Positions 1 through 12,121 are shown, counted from the first letter of the stretch. The stretch is DNA of 64,000 nt from Elephas maximus indicus (GCF_024166365.1 NC_064819.1:153022293-153086292), one strand, 5' to 3'. The notes: generated by a model from the letters alone, not told the origin. Program-made: numbers and translations.

Positions 1-666
1 AGCAGCCATCTAAGATACATCAATTGGTCTCAACCTACCTGGATCAAAGGAGAATGAAGAACACCAAGGACACAAGGTAAGTACAAGGCCAAAAGACAGA
101 AAGGGACACATGATCCAGAGACTACATCATCCTGAGACCAGAAGAACTAGATGGTGCCTGGCTACAACCGATGACTGCCCTGACAGGGAACACAACAGAG
201 AACCCCTGAGGGAGCAGGAGAGCAGTGGGATGTAGACCCCAAATTCTCGTAAAAAGACCAGGCTTAATGGTCTGGCTGAGACTAGAAGGACCCCAGTGGT
301 CATGGCCCCCAGACCTCCTGTTGACCCAGGACAGGAAGCATTCCCAAAGCCAACACTTCAGACATGGATTGGACTGGACAGTGAGTTGGAGAGGGATGCT
401 GGTGAGGAGTGAGCTTCTTGGATCAGGTGGACACTTGAGACTATGCTGGCATCTCCTGCCCAGAGGGGAGATGAGAGGGTAGAGGGAGTTAGAAGCTGGC
501 AAAATCGACACGAAAAGAGAGAGTGGAGGGAGAGAGCAGGCTGTCTCATTAGGGGGGAGAGTGATTGGGAGTACGTAGCAAGGTGTATATAAGTTTTTGT
601 GTGAGAGACTGACTTGATTTGTAAACTTTCACTTAAGGCACAATAAAAATTAAAAAAAAAAAAAAA
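1..666 (+). mobile_element. Retroposon 3' end, L1-type family (copy 1)
   Basis: The sequence begins inside a unit also present at 6530-7235 and 41402-42115. It shares CCATCTAAG, AGAAGAACTAGATGGTGCC and TTGTAAACTTTCACTTAAGG before an AATAAA and poly-A tail. The left end is cut by the window. Its open frames are not genes. Confidence 0.75.
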
Positions 667-1140
667 ACACGGGCCATAATGCAAACTAAGAAAAGGATGA
701 CCAAGGGCAGGAGGCACCAAGGAGAAAGCAAGTGGGAAAAGGAAAAATTAAGGGGACATCAGGCTCCAGGATTGGGAGGGGGCAGATGGTGTTATTCAGG
801 GCAAAGCCCAGAATATGATGCCCTGGAGTTTGGTTTGCTTTTCAGATCACAAGTGGGAAGGGCCTCTTAGCAGAAAAGCAGTCACGTGGTCAGGACCCTG
901 CCAGACAGCAGGGCAGGGAGGAGTTGGAATAAAGCTGGGAGGCTAAGAGGCAAGAAGAGCAAAACAAAGCAAAAAACAACCACAAAGAGAAAACAAGCTC
1001 ACTCAGCAGCAATTGTACACCAAGTATCAAAAATTGATAGCCATATTTTAAGAAGCTGCTGGGCAAAATAATTGTTTTGTGTGGGTGCCTTGGTCAGGGT
1101 GAGGATGGAAGACTTGCAGGAGATTAGAAGAAGTCCTAAC

Positions 1141-1461
1141 AGTGTGTGTGAGTGCGAGTGTGTGTATACGTGCACTGTGTGTGCGTGTGAGTATGCATGT
1201 GGACTGTGCATGAGTGTGCCCATATGATTATACGTGTGGGTGTGAATGTGTGTAAATATATGTAGCTGTGAGCGTGTGACTGTGTGTATAACCCATGTGT
1301 GATGAGTGTGTGACTGTGTGTGAATGTGTGACCATGTGTGTTATGCATATATATGAGAGTGATCATGTGCGTTGTGTGTGAGCGATTGTGTGAGACCATG
1401 TGTGGGGTGACTGGAGGGTGTGTGTGTGTGTGTGTGACCATGTATGTGTTTTTGTGTGTGA
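1141..1461. repeat. TG-rich compound tandem repeat
   Basis: An irregular (TG)n array is interspersed with TGTGAG, CATG and ATAT blocks. It gives rise to low-complexity Thr/His-rich open frames on the minus strand that are not genes. Confidence 0.85.
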
Positions 1462-1774
1462 AACACAAAAATCCTAAAGAGATAAAGATCTCTAGGGCTA
1501 TAGTCAACAAGGGCCAGGCCATTTTATTCCTGTTATTTATTAGTACAGCTTGCATGTCAACAATGAAAGTGATTCTGAAAAAATAAACTGCCAGATGCTT
1601 GGCTGAAATTTTTCACTGAGAGATTGTCTGATTACACGCATGCCCTAGTGGATGCAGAAAGGGCCAGAGCCATGTTCCCTGATGTGATATTTCCCCTATC
1701 CTTTCTCTCAGCTTCAGTTCAGTTTCTTTGGATACATATGTTGATCTTTTCATTCACCTCATGGAATGAATTTT

Positions 1775-1950
1775 GAAGCCCTGGTGGCACAGTGGTTAAA
1801 AGCTACAGCTGCTAACCAAAAGGTCGGCGGTTCGAATCTACCAGCCACTCCTTGAAAACCCTGTGGGGGTTCTGTCTTATAAGGTCTTGTAGGGTCACTA
1901 TGAGTTGGAATCCGCTCAAAGGCAATGGGTTTTTTTGGTGGGGGGAGGGC
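1775..1950 (+). mobile_element. AfroSINE
   Basis: tRNA-like head with GGTTCGAATC, central AAACCCTGTGGG region, and tail GGCAATGGG followed by poly-T. Flanked by AATGAATTT target duplications (1765-1773 and 1951-1959). Confidence 0.9.
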
Positions 1951-3509
1951 AATGAATTTCAAGGAATTCTCCTCACTCCTAAGAGTTTCAACCTGTCCAC
2001 AAGCTCATGCCAGTATCTGAGAATGAGAATGTGGGGTCTCCTGAGGAGAGGTGACAGAGACGTGTGACAGCCAAGGCCAACGGGTGGGTCCCTGAGGATC
2101 CCCGAGGGCTCATGCTGAAGGCCAGCCAGTTCTCAGGGGAACAGTTTTAGACAATACTCTTTCTCCAGTCTGAGTAAATTGAGAACCTATGGTCTAGTTC
2201 TGCTGAACCACTAGCAAGCTGTGTGAACTGCCCATGTCTCTGAGCCTCCATTTCCACAGCTGTAAAATGAGCTGATGTGAACAGCGTTTCCCAACATGTG
2301 CTCCATGAAATATGAGTCCCACAATGTATCCCCCAAAAAGTGTGCATTTTTTGGATTTTCTTTTAGAGAAGGAAACATCGCATAATTTATCTCCCTCTTC
2401 AAGATTCAGAAAGTCATTTGTAAAGAAATCTGTTTAAACTGGCCTAAACTGGTGTCCTAAGCTTTTTTGATCCTCGAACCGTCTTTTCACCTAACATCTA
2501 TCAACATCTCACAGAATTAGAACTCGGAGGAATTGCTGGATCAGGTGACCTCTAAATTCCCTTCCAGTTCAATGACCCGTGATTCCCGCAACATAACTAG
2601 GAGGAACTTCCAGAGCAATACCTCTTTCCCATCATTCTGGAGGGTTCTATCTGTTTGCTTGCTGACTGAGAAGCAGTAGACCCTACAGAATATTGACATC
2701 TCTCAGAACTGCAGCTTCCAAAGCAGGGGCAAGCACTTGGGGTGCTCGAGATGGCCCCTGAGGTATGAGAAGTAGAAATTTTAACTTTTGTTTATATTTA
2801 GTTTTTATCTAAAAATAAGGAAGCAATCAGCTTTTATTTCATATACATCTTTATAATATGCCTATAATTTGTCAATAAATACGCTTCTATTGGAGGTATA
2901 GTTTCAAAAAGCTTTCCCTGGTAGTGGTGCATGATTAAAAATAGTTGGAGACCACTGACCTAGAAAATGTGGCTGAAGAAAATATTAGTTTATATTCGAA
3001 ACCACTAGTTCACTCAATGCTTAGTAGAATGGAAAACAGGTATGTAGCATCTCACACATGGCATTTATATTGTAGCTGTTCGTTCTTTCTTATCTTCACG
3101 TATTTACAGTTCTTATGTCTACATCAGGCCTGGAGTATCATGCTTGGTACTTCAGTTTAAAACAAATTTATTAAGAGACGTACATTTGTAAGGTAATGAT
3201 GTTGAAGGCAAATTCAGGGCCTAACCAATATTTCTCGGAAATGTTCCCATTACAACATGAAATAGCATTTCCTGTTGTCTATACACATATTTCTGATAAT
3301 CTAGCAAACTATAAACACCTTTTCTAAGACTCAAAACAATAAAATGAAACCTAATACCAGTCTAAGATTGTTCCCAATCAAATATTTAAGGAAGGTTACT
3401 CTGGTTACAATTTTTCCTAATAGTTCAGGCTAAAATCCTATATAAAGTTCCCTAAAAAATGCTTGGGTATAATCGCTTTATTACAGATGTAATATGGCCA
3501 TCTATGGTT

Positions 3510-3727
3510 GCTAGGGAGTCCCTGGGTAGGACAAACGGTTAAGCGCTTGACTACTAACTGAAAGGCTAGCGGCTCAAACATACCCAGAGGTGCCTTGGAA
3601 GATAGGCCTGGCAATCTCCTTCTAAAAGGTCAGAGCCTTGAAAATCCTATGGAGTACAATTCTACTCTGACACACATGGGGTCACCATGAGTTGGAATCA
3701 ACTTGACAGCAACCAACAACAACAACG
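3510..3727 (+). mobile_element. AfroSINE, RTE-tailed variant
   Basis: A diverged copy starting GAGTCCCTGGGTAGGACAAA. It has an extra middle segment (GGCCTGGCAATCTCCTTCT) and ends in (AAC)n, the same tail as RTE copies in this window. Confidence 0.85.
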
Positions 3728-4099
3728 ACATGGTCCCTGCAGAATATAATCTTGAGAAACAAAGCAGCATAATTGGGAAAATACAGAGCATTTTTTAGCC
3801 ACCAAGTCTTCCATGAGTAGATTTCTTTCATCTGCCTTAAAGCAAAATGCTTTGGCTGAACACAGGCATCAGAATGAAAGGTTCAACCTAGCCTAGCTTT
3901 GCTGTCTCGCTACTTTGGCACAATGAAGTATTTGTGCCCAGTAAGAGGCTGTTTTCACTGAGGTAGAGGCCCCCTCTATCCCCGGAGGGAAAACGGATTC
4001 CCGTAAGGATGCTGTAACCCCTGGCCCTCCAGGGAGCTGTCTCACTGTGCAGCACTGTGAGAAGTGCCCCCGCCCCCCGACCCCAACTGATGACTTTAC

Positions 4100-4212
4100 C
4101 TTGGCCTGGGCATTTCCAGCTGCCCTGTCCATCTCCTCCTCCTGGGCTTTCTGCTTTCCACAAGAACCACCAAGCAAAACAAGAATAAAATGAGTCTTGT
4201 AAAATAAGGCAT
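4100..4212 (-). CDS. GABRR2: GABRR2 exon 1, GABA receptor rho-2 subunit, N-terminus (partial gene)
   Basis: This is the first coding exon of the rho-2 subunit of the ionotropic GABA receptor (the retinal GABA-C type), a ligand-gated chloride channel of the Cys-loop family. It encodes 37 codons plus two bases, beginning MPYFTRLILFLFCLVVLV, a hydrophobic signal peptide. A basic stretch (RKPRRRRW) and QLEMPRP follow, matching the known start of rho-2. The donor site is AG|GTAAAG at 4099-4098, and the split codon AG|N fits the serine expected next. The ATG has A at -3. An in-frame ATG 26 codons upstream (4290) would put a non-hydrophobic leader before the signal peptide, so I start at the internal ATG. 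The next exon is not in the window; the gene continues to the left. Its position beside UBE2J1 on the same strand agrees with human 6q15 order. Confidence 0.93.
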
Positions 4213-4320
4213 TTTGTGGATGTCTGTGATGCAACACGCTGCTTTCCAGTAGTAACCTGCGGAGGGGCAAATCCCCCCTGGCTTAACCATTGATTCTTCC
4301 TGCTGCCCTGCGACGGCACT
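4213..4320 (-). promoter_or_regulatory. GABRR2: Probable GABRR2 5' UTR / proximal promoter side
   Basis: The sequence directly upstream of the signal-peptide ATG stays open in frame for 26 codons back to an ATG at 4290-4288. No clear TATA box is visible on the minus strand and no CpG island is present. The transcription start cannot be placed from sequence alone. Confidence 0.4.
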
Positions 4321-4831
4321 TCTCAGAGAGACCGCGAGGGCTTGGTGAGCAGGACTGATTGTCCCAATTTAATATCTGGTACTGATGCTTTCCACATAAA
4401 CACCACCACCCCCACTACCACCCACATCCGTGACACATCCACCAAGACTTATCCCTCCCTGCTGCTTAGCGATTGGCCATTAGTCAAGAAGTTTGTTTTC
4501 CTGCTAAACTCTGAGTCCTAGAACAGCTTTGGTTAAAACTATTATATTCAAAAAAAAAAAATTAAATCTCTTGAACATGGCAGCTTGTTGGTGAGGTCAT
4601 TAATCCTTCTCTGGCTGCATAAAACCAGTCTGTCATATCCAGCAGGGAGTCAGCTAGGATTCTGAGTGGATTTGCAAGGAAGACTTGGTGGACATGAAGA
4701 TGAGTGCATGAATGTGCCCAGGAAACGTTGCACCAATGACCTGTTTTCCCAGGGCGACGTTATTTCTTGATCTAAAAGACTATGCTTTGCCTATGGCCCA
4801 GGATGTTCGCTTTTCCCTGGATATACAGAAA

Positions 4832-4852
4832 TTGTGTGTGTGTGTGTGTGTC
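4832..4852. repeat. (GT)n microsatellite
   Basis: About ten GT units next to TCTGTGTG. Confidence 0.9.
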
Positions 4853-5429
4853 TGTGTGAAAACACATCAAAGATAAAACTAATATTTTGATTTGAAGGAA
4901 AGCATAAACCAAAGGAGAATTCATGATTATGTAAATTCTTCTTCCTACCATGAGTATTAGACTAACTTTGGTCTTTACCCCAAAATGTATACAGTCTAAA
5001 TCAGGCTTGACTCCTATCCTGGGATATAAAATTATGCACATTAGAATTACAAAGATACATGTGGTTATATTCAACTTGCTGAACAGAATAAAACGTATTT
5101 GAAAGCTAAGTATTGCTTGCCTACTGAGTCCTGGAAGTAGGAGGTAGTAAACTTCTCTCCGGAAGTTTAGCGTGAGGTAAACACAAGGAGATAGGGATGG
5201 GGTCAAGAGGAGGGATGCCAGAAGTGAGACAGAATTGGGGTTGTATTATGTAGGAAAGAGAGCATCAAAGAGCCTCTTTTGATTTTCTTAAGCTTTTTTA
5301 AAGAAATTCCTAATTGGGATCAGTTGGAAGGATGAACACACAGGGAAGTTATAATAACAAAGAGGGCGAGGTCACATTCTAAGGCAAGGGAAGAGGGAAG
5401 AAGAGGAGAGAAAAAGAGAGAAGACAGAG

Positions 5430-5960
5430 GAGTGAGGGACCCACATTCAAGTTATTTCTGAAGTGGAGTATATTTGGTGAATGAATAGAATAGGAGGTAA
5501 GAGAGAGAATGATACCAATATTCTAGTTCGGAGATTTGGTGATGGCACTGATATCCATTAGAAGTAAACAAGTTTGGTGGGGAGAAATGATACATTTTGA
5601 ACTTGTGGAGGTTGAGGTGCCATGATACCTCCAGATGTCCAACAGGCAGCTGAAGTATAAGCCTGGAGCTCAGAAGAAAGATCTGGAATGCAGAAACAGA
5701 TTGGAACCATCAGTGCATGGGTGGTAGTTTAACCTCAGCAAAGGATGAGATCCTCCAGGGAAAAAGAAAGAGGTCCAAGTCCAAGCATAGAATACTGGAG
5801 AATCTACACTCTTAAAGGATGAATGGGGCAGCCAGAACAAAAGCATAGAAAACTAGAAAAGAGATTGACTATGAAAAGCAAAAGAAGAGAGTCTCATGGA
5901 GGAGGAGGTAGTTAACAGTTAACAGACCTCTGTGAAGAGGTCAAGTAAGGTAAAGGGAGA
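5430..5960 (+). repeat. Ancient interspersed repeat, unassigned
   Basis: It has the character of a widespread mammalian repeat (TTGAGGTGCCATGATACC, AGGTCCAAGTCCAAGC, AGGTCAAGTAAGG). Related old pieces appear near 8260-8620, 23930-24120, 33420-33620 and 47880-48610. I cannot name the family with certainty. Confidence 0.4.
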
Positions 5961-6319
5961 AAATAGGTTAGTGAATCTGTACACCAGGTCACCATTCCTG
6001 ACTTTAGTAAGTGTACTTTCAGCTTTAACATGTTGCAGGAAACCTGATTATAATGGGTTGAAAAGGAACTGGAGAGTAGGAATAATTCAGTATGGAGACT
6101 AACTCGTGTTTCCCAAATCAGGCCACTCATCGGAATTATCCCAAAAAGTTCCACTCCCCTCAAAAATTTAGTAGGAAGGGGTGGGACCTATTAAAGTTAT
6201 TTTCCATAGATTTTGTTCAAAAGATCTCTTTTCCTTTCTTTCATTTGAAACAGATCTATAATGGACTGGCTGGAATCCTAGAACTGTGTTTGGATATTGC
6301 TGGGTTTTCAAGAAATATT

Positions 6320-6496
6320 TAATACTATGAAGAACTGTAACAAATTTGAAAACCTAGAAGAAATCGACAAATTTCTGGAAACACTCTACCTACACTAACA
6401 CGAACTGAGGTAGAAAATGTGAACAGACCCATAACAAAAAAAATTGAAAAGTTCATTAAAAAAAAAAAAACTCCCAACAAAAAAAAACCCTGGCTG
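6320..6496 (+). mobile_element. L1 ORF2 fragment
   Basis: Reading through, it resembles the region between endonuclease and reverse transcriptase of L1 ORF2 (FENLEEIDKFLETLY, then NRPIT and LPTKKNPG). Stops and frame changes make it non-coding. Confidence 0.7.
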
Positions 6497-7236
6497 GACT
6501 TCTAAGTTAATTGGCATAATAAACTCTATTATGATAACATTCTGCATCCCACTTAGAAGTGTGGCATCTGGGGTCTTAAATGCTAACAAGCGGCCATCTA
6601 AGAAGCATCAATTGGTCTCAACCCATCTGGATCAAAGGAGAATGAAGAACACCAAGGTCACATGATAACTATGAGCCCGAGACAGAAAGGGCCACATGAA
6701 CTAAAGACTCACATCATCCTGAGACCAGAAGAACTAGATGGTGCCCAGCCACCACTGATGACTGCCGTGACAGGGAGCACAACAGAGAACTCCTAAGGGA
6801 GCAGAACAGTGGGATGCAGACCCCAAATTCTCATAAAAAGACCAGACTTAATGGTCTGAGACTGGAAGAACCCTGGCGGTCATGGTCCCCAAACCTTCTG
6901 TTGGCCCAGGACAGGAACCATTCCCGAAGACTACTCATCAGACATGGAAGGGACTGGACAACGGGCTGGAGAGAGATGCTGATGAAGAGTGAGCTACTTG
7001 TATCAGGTGGACACTTGAGACTGTACTGGCATCTCCTGTCTGGAGGGGAGATGGGAGAGCAGAGAGGGTTAGAAACTGGCAAAATTGTCACGAAAGGAGA
7101 GACTGGAAGAAGGGAGCGGGCTGACTCATTAGGGGGAGAGTAAATGGGAGTATGTAGTAAGGTGTATATAAGCTTACATGTGACAGATTGACTTGATTTG
7201 TAAACTTTCACTTTAAGCACAATAAAATTAAAAAAA
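6497..7236 (+). mobile_element. Retroposon 3' end, L1-type family (copy 2)
   Basis: Same unit as 41402-42115, from CATTCTGCATCCCACTTAG to an AATAAA and poly-A tail. It directly follows an L1 ORF2 fragment, which suggests the unit is the 3' end of an internally deleted L1. Confidence 0.75.
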
Positions 7237-7261
7237 AAAACAACCCTGGCCTACAATGCAA

Positions 7262-8215
7262 GCGTAACACTGATATCACCTTTTGGCTATTTTAAATAAT
7301 GCTACAATAAACATTCACCTACAAGTATTTGTTTGAGTCCATTTTCAACTTTTTGGGTATACACATAGGGGTGGAATTGCTGGGTCATATGGAGCCCTGG
7401 TGGAGCAGGGGTTAAAAGCTTGGCTGCTAATCAAAAGGTAAGCAGTTTGAATCCTCCAGCTGCTCACTGGAAACCCTGTGGACAGTTCTCCTGTGTCCTA
7501 TAGATTCACTGAGTCAGAATCAACTCCATGGCAATGGGTTTGGTTTGGGTTTTTTTTTTTTAAATGGTAATTCTATGTTTAATTTTCTGAGGAACCACCA
7601 AACTGTTTTCCACTGTGGCTGCACCATTTTACATCCCCACTAGCAATCCACAAGGGCTCCAATTTCTCCACATTCTCTCCAACACTTGTTTTTTTAATCA
7701 GTAGTCATCCTAGTAGGTGTGAAGTGGTGTCTTGTCATGGTTTGGATTTCCATTTCCCTGATGCCTAATGTGGAGCATCTTTTCATGTGCTTATTGGCCA
7801 TTTGTGTATCTTCTTTGGAGGAATGTCTTCACATCTTTTGCCATTTTTTAATTAGGTTACCTTTTTATTATCGAGTTGTTAAGAGCTCTTTATACATTCT
7901 ATATTTAAATCCCTTATCAGATACGATTTGCAAACATTTTCTCCTAATCTGTGCTGTCTCTTTACTTACTTGACATTAAGCACAAGCTTTTTATTTTGAT
8001 GAAATACAACTTATCTGTTTTTCCTTCCCCTTTGGATGCTTGTGCTTATGGTATTGTATCTAAGAAACCACTGCCTAACCCCAAATCACAAAGATTTACT
8101 ATAAATTCTTCTAAGAAACTCTTCCTCTTCTAAGAGTTTTCTAGCTTAAGCAATTACATTTAGGTCTTTGGTTGATCCATTTTAACTTTTGTATATGGCA
8201 TGAGGCAGTGGATGG
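7262..8215 (-). mobile_element. L1 3' region (antisense), interrupted by an AfroSINE
   Basis: Typical L1 3' sequence in reverse (ATTGCTGGGTCATATGG, CACTGTGGCTGCACCATTTT, CTTATCAGATACGATTTGC). It is split by an AfroSINE at 7390-7562. The open frames here are L1 shadows. Confidence 0.85.
7390..7562 (+). mobile_element. AfroSINE inserted in L1
   Basis: Starts GGAGCCCTGGTGGAGCAGGG and ends GGCAATGGGTTTGG plus poly-T. The L1 resumes with AAATGG after ATATGG on the left, an approximate target duplication. Confidence 0.88.
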
Positions 8216-9229
8216 TATAACTTTAATATGCGCTCATTTCTCACAGGACTAGGGGAACAGCCCCAGCAGCTCAAACTCAGAGGAGCATTTGCTGAGGTCA
8301 GATTAGGCCAGAAAGCTAGTAGGGGTGGAGGGGCAGGCTCTGATCACCAAGAGCCTTGTGTCCTATTTTAAGAGCAAGTAGAGATGGGATCAGATGTATC
8401 AGAGAGGACTCTGGGTGCAATGTGAGGAATGGGCAAAACTGAAGACCTGTTAGGTTGTTGCATTAATTCAGATTAAATAATGGCTAATTAGGATAATGGC
8501 AGTAAGCATGAAGACAGCATGAGAGAGAGGTGTTCGGGGAGATAGAACACACTGGAGATAAGATTGAATAACAAAGAATACAACCTTTGGTCAAAAACGA
8601 GGTATGAATAAAATCACTGGTTTTATTGAGCTGCTCAAACTAGCTCTGAAGGCAACTTAAAGAGGTGTCCAAATAGGTTTTAAGAATGCCCAGCCTCACA
8701 CAAAAGTTTTCATAGTACATATGTTAATGTACGCATTGTTCTCTTTGTTAAAAGTCAAGTTCACTAAATGCTTTCGCCCTCTATATATACTTACTTGCAA
8801 GTAATAAAACAATATATGTTTGTCAGTACTTCAGCCCAGGTTTCTGCCCAAATAAATCCAAATGTGTGAGGTCTGCATGGTTACTGATTCTGGTCTACAA
8901 AAATCAGAGGTCTCAAGATGTCAAAAAGTTTATTCATAGCCAAAAATAATAAAAACATTTCCTACTCTTTTGAAACAGGAAATTTTATATTTCCATAGCT
9001 GAAAACGATAAACAATTTTTAAGGTTTAAAAAATTAGCTGAGAATATTGATGAAATTCATTTATTTCAGTAGAATAAAACAAGCAGCATGAAAATGTAAA
9101 GTGCTACATAAAAGGCCCACATTATATAAAATTTGAAAGGTTCACTGGCTTAAACAGTTACAGGTAAGACATTTATATATATATATATTTCAAGCATGCT
9201 ATTTTAACTACCTTGATACGTAGTTATGT

Positions 9230-9290
9230 GCTATGTAGGCCAAAAAAAAAAAAAAAAAACCCAAAAAACAAACAAACAAAAAAGCCATGA
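9230..9290. repeat. A-rich low complexity
   Basis: A poly-A run followed by CAAACAAACAAA. Confidence 0.8.
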
Positions 9291-9871
9291 GCTGCCTAAG
9301 TCTGAGGATTGGGGGTACAGGGGAATCCCCTAAGCTTTCACCCACCAGATCAGACATCCAGTTTTGGCCTTAGGATAGCACAAAAGGGTTAAAATGGGGC
9401 TTTAAAAATAATAGTTTTCTGAGAAGTCCCTTCACATGAGATTTGAGTAAGAATGGCCTCAAAGATTAATTTTGCTCATTAACTCCATAACGGCAGGTCA
9501 GACTGAGAACTTAAGGATTTTAAGGGAGCATATATAAGGTGAAAGTGGAGCAAAATATGCCACTTTCAGGTATGTGTATGTGATTCAGGTGCTAAAAAAA
9601 AATCCCAACACAAACAAGAAGGTGGCCTGAAGGTTCGAGCATAGAGAGACAAATCATTAGAGAAGGGTCTGCACAATCTTGGCTTAATGAATTTTAAAGT
9701 ATAGATACACCCCACAGCAACATGCAACTTAAGATCACACAATTCAGAAGCTGGCTCATGTCTGACTGAGAGGACATGGGGCCTCACCCTGAAGCAGAAA
9801 GACTGTTCCTAGCACACAATCTCAGCACAGACTGCGGGTATGGGAATTTCCTTCTTTTTATATGTAACACT

Positions 9872-10030
9872 GGAAACCCTGGTGGCATAGTGGTTGAGTG
9901 CTACAGCTGCTAACCAAAGGGTCGGCAGTTCGAATCCACCAGGCACTCCTTGGAAACTCTATGGGGCAGTTCTACTCTGTCCTATAGGGTCACAAGGAGT
10001 TGGAATCGACTCAACGGCACTGGGTTTTTG
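9872..10030 (+). mobile_element. AfroSINE
   Basis: A complete head-to-tail copy, GGAAACCCTGGTGGCATAGT to CAACGGCACTGGGTTTTTG. Perfect TATATGTAACACT target duplications flank it (9859-9871 and 10031-10043), so it is a fairly recent insertion. Confidence 0.95.
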
Positions 10031-10283
10031 TATATGTAACACTACCTGTCTTCCTAGCTCGGTCAGTGACCTCTTGATAAATCACAGAACCAATATTTCT
10101 ATTATCTTGTGTTCTAAACCAAGACTTCAGGGTATATTTTCCCATGGCAATAAAGTCATAAAACAGTAACCTACTGTTTTCCTGGCATATGAGGTCTTCA
10201 TAAAGTCCTTAGGTTTTTAAAACTTCATCAACATCAGCAGTAGAAATAACAGAAACAATCTGTAAACGCCTTCAAAATGCTAA

Positions 10284-10289
10284 TTTATT
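10284..10289 (-). terminator. UBE2J1: UBE2J1 polyadenylation signal AATAAA
   Basis: AATAAA on the minus strand, 1.55 kb past the UBE2J1 stop. It is the first canonical signal I find downstream of the coding region. Confidence 0.5.
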
Positions 10290-11842
10290 AAAGTCTGACA
10301 ACTACGTATTATATAATGGTACATAATATATTATTATAGATGTGGACATAAAGGAAAACTGGCTACCAGATGAAAACAGAAATTGTGTCTGATGGCTAAT
10401 ATAAATTCTCATATTGGGAATAGAAATTAAATTTGACTTTAAAATAATTTTATAAATTGTTTCTACCTTGCCCATAATTTCAATTAGTTAAAACTACACA
10501 AGGACTTTACAAATACTCTCCTCCAAACGATTCAAGCTACAATACAGGCTAATTTATATGGACTGGTCCAGAATCTAGACACCATTTGCAACATTGTTTG
10601 AGTCATAGAAAAAAAATAACTTACCAATACACTTTTAGAACACAACCCGTTTGAAAGCTGAGGACTGCCTATATTTAAAAAATAAATCTTCATTAACAAT
10701 ACCCTCAAAAGTGCCCTCAATGCCACTACTAAACATGCTGAAGGGAATGTTTTTCTGTGATATAGTCTCACCAGGTATTATGATAAAAAATTATCTGTTA
10801 GGCTCTGTGGAACCAGGTAGCAGTAAGTTACATATTGATTTTGCACCAAAAATTATTTCTTGGGCTCCGATTAGATGGGCAAGTCTAAGGTTTTTCTAAC
10901 ATCTATCACTGTATTTGGGCCCTGAGCTTTTATATTAAAATGGTACTTGAAATATTTCAACATTATGCATATTCCTGAAACAAGTAAAATTTATAGGGAT
11001 CACAAAACTGGGCATATAATACATCTCGAAAGACATATAATTCAAAACAGAGAAAATGTTCAAATCACTTAACTTCTCAAAGACAACTAAGAGATTTCCT
11101 GGCTTGAATTCTTTCTTCCTTAAGAGAAAGATCTATGAATCATAATTTTCTTTCTTTTTAAATTCTGTGTGCACGTGAGGGGCAGGTGATAACAGTATAT
11201 CAAAGTGGTTACAAAGCATTATTCTCTCTTCAAGTAACATCCAATAACAAAGATGTGATCTCATTTCCTCAAAATTTTTGACTGAGATAAAGTGACTTTC
11301 ACTGAAGAATGTTTAGGACACAAACATGAAGTCACAGAATGGGCAATCCTAGTATGCCTCCTATGAATGACATTTTAAGGAAGCTATTTGAGGAGTTTTA
11401 CTTCCCCTTTTCAACTTTTCTATCCCTATATCATTCTACATAAGTAGAAACAAAGAACTCAATAAAACGGTATTGAGTAACTAGTAATACTCACTGGAAC
11501 TTAAAACACCACCTTTTATCCAAAGATTTCAAAGGGCTATACAGAAAAGCATAAAAAATATACACAAAAAGCTGAGGCATGAGAAATGACGGTAAGCTAT
11601 TTCCCTGTAAAGCAGGTCAAATAGTGAGACAAGGGACTTTTAACTTCTAGTCCCTTAAAGTAGGCAGGACACTGCTGGACACAGTCTGAATGTCCACTAT
11701 ACTTCTACCGAATTAATAAGGATCAAAAGAGGAAGGAAGGGTAAATACAAAATAATCTTTTTGTAAACAATTCTTAGATTATACCCAATGCAGAATGTTT
11801 AATGAAGCACTCAAGTCACAGCTTTTAAGACACAAAACAATG
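10284..11842 (-). other. UBE2J1: Probable UBE2J1 3' UTR ending at AATAAA
   Basis: Downstream of the stop, about 1.56 kb free of recognisable SINE or L1 copies runs to a canonical AATAAA on the minus strand (10284-10289). An ATTAAA variant lies close to the stop (near 11795) and could serve as a proximal site. The boundary is inferred; a more distal end is possible. Confidence 0.5.
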
Positions 11843-12121
11843 TTATAACTCAAAGTCAAATATGTACTCATTGGCCAGATATATTCGTCGGAATATAAGA
11901 GCTGCCAATGCCAAAGTCAGGATGACAATCAGTACAGCTGATCCCCCATGATCAGTATGGTTGTCTCTTGGCTGCTGGCCCTGGGTTATATCTGGCGAAG
12001 TTGATGTCCTTCTTTGACGCTGCTCCTGGGCCCGACGCTGTCGCGGACTCATGGAGGTACTCTTAGCTATAGGCTGGGTGGGCTGCTGGAGGGATGCTGC
12101 CGAGGGGTTCTGTATTCCATA
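11843..12121 (-). CDS. UBE2J1: UBE2J1 coding exon 8 with tail anchor and stop
   Basis: It encodes residues 227-318, beginning YGIQNPSAAS, through a basic, Gln-rich stretch (MSPRQRRAQEQRQRR). The single membrane anchor GGSAVLIVILTLALAALIF and the tail NEYIFDFEL before the stop follow. The acceptor is TTCTAG|TA at 12122. The last 69 codons are open from an internal Met, but splicing extends the frame by 23 codons. Confidence 0.97.
   Translation of the reverse strand, partial: YGIQNPSAASLQQPTQPIAKSTSMSPRQRRAQEQRQRRTSTSPDITQGQQPRDNHTDHGGSAVLIVILTLALAALIFRRIYLANEYIFDFEL

Larger units (their letters stand above)
1..4099 (-). other. GABRR2: GABRR2 intron 1 (partial)
   Basis: This stretch lies downstream of the exon 1 donor. 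I searched it for the expected second exon (the segment after MPRPS) and did not find it. It holds a retroposon 3' end (1-666), a TG-rich tandem region, two SINEs, a MIR-like fragment near 2205-2285 and an old unassigned repeat near 2700-2960. No coding sequence is recognisable. Confidence 0.75.

Noticed and set aside
1136-1555. Thr/His-rich minus-strand open frame
   Set aside because: Pure product of the TG-rich array on the other strand.
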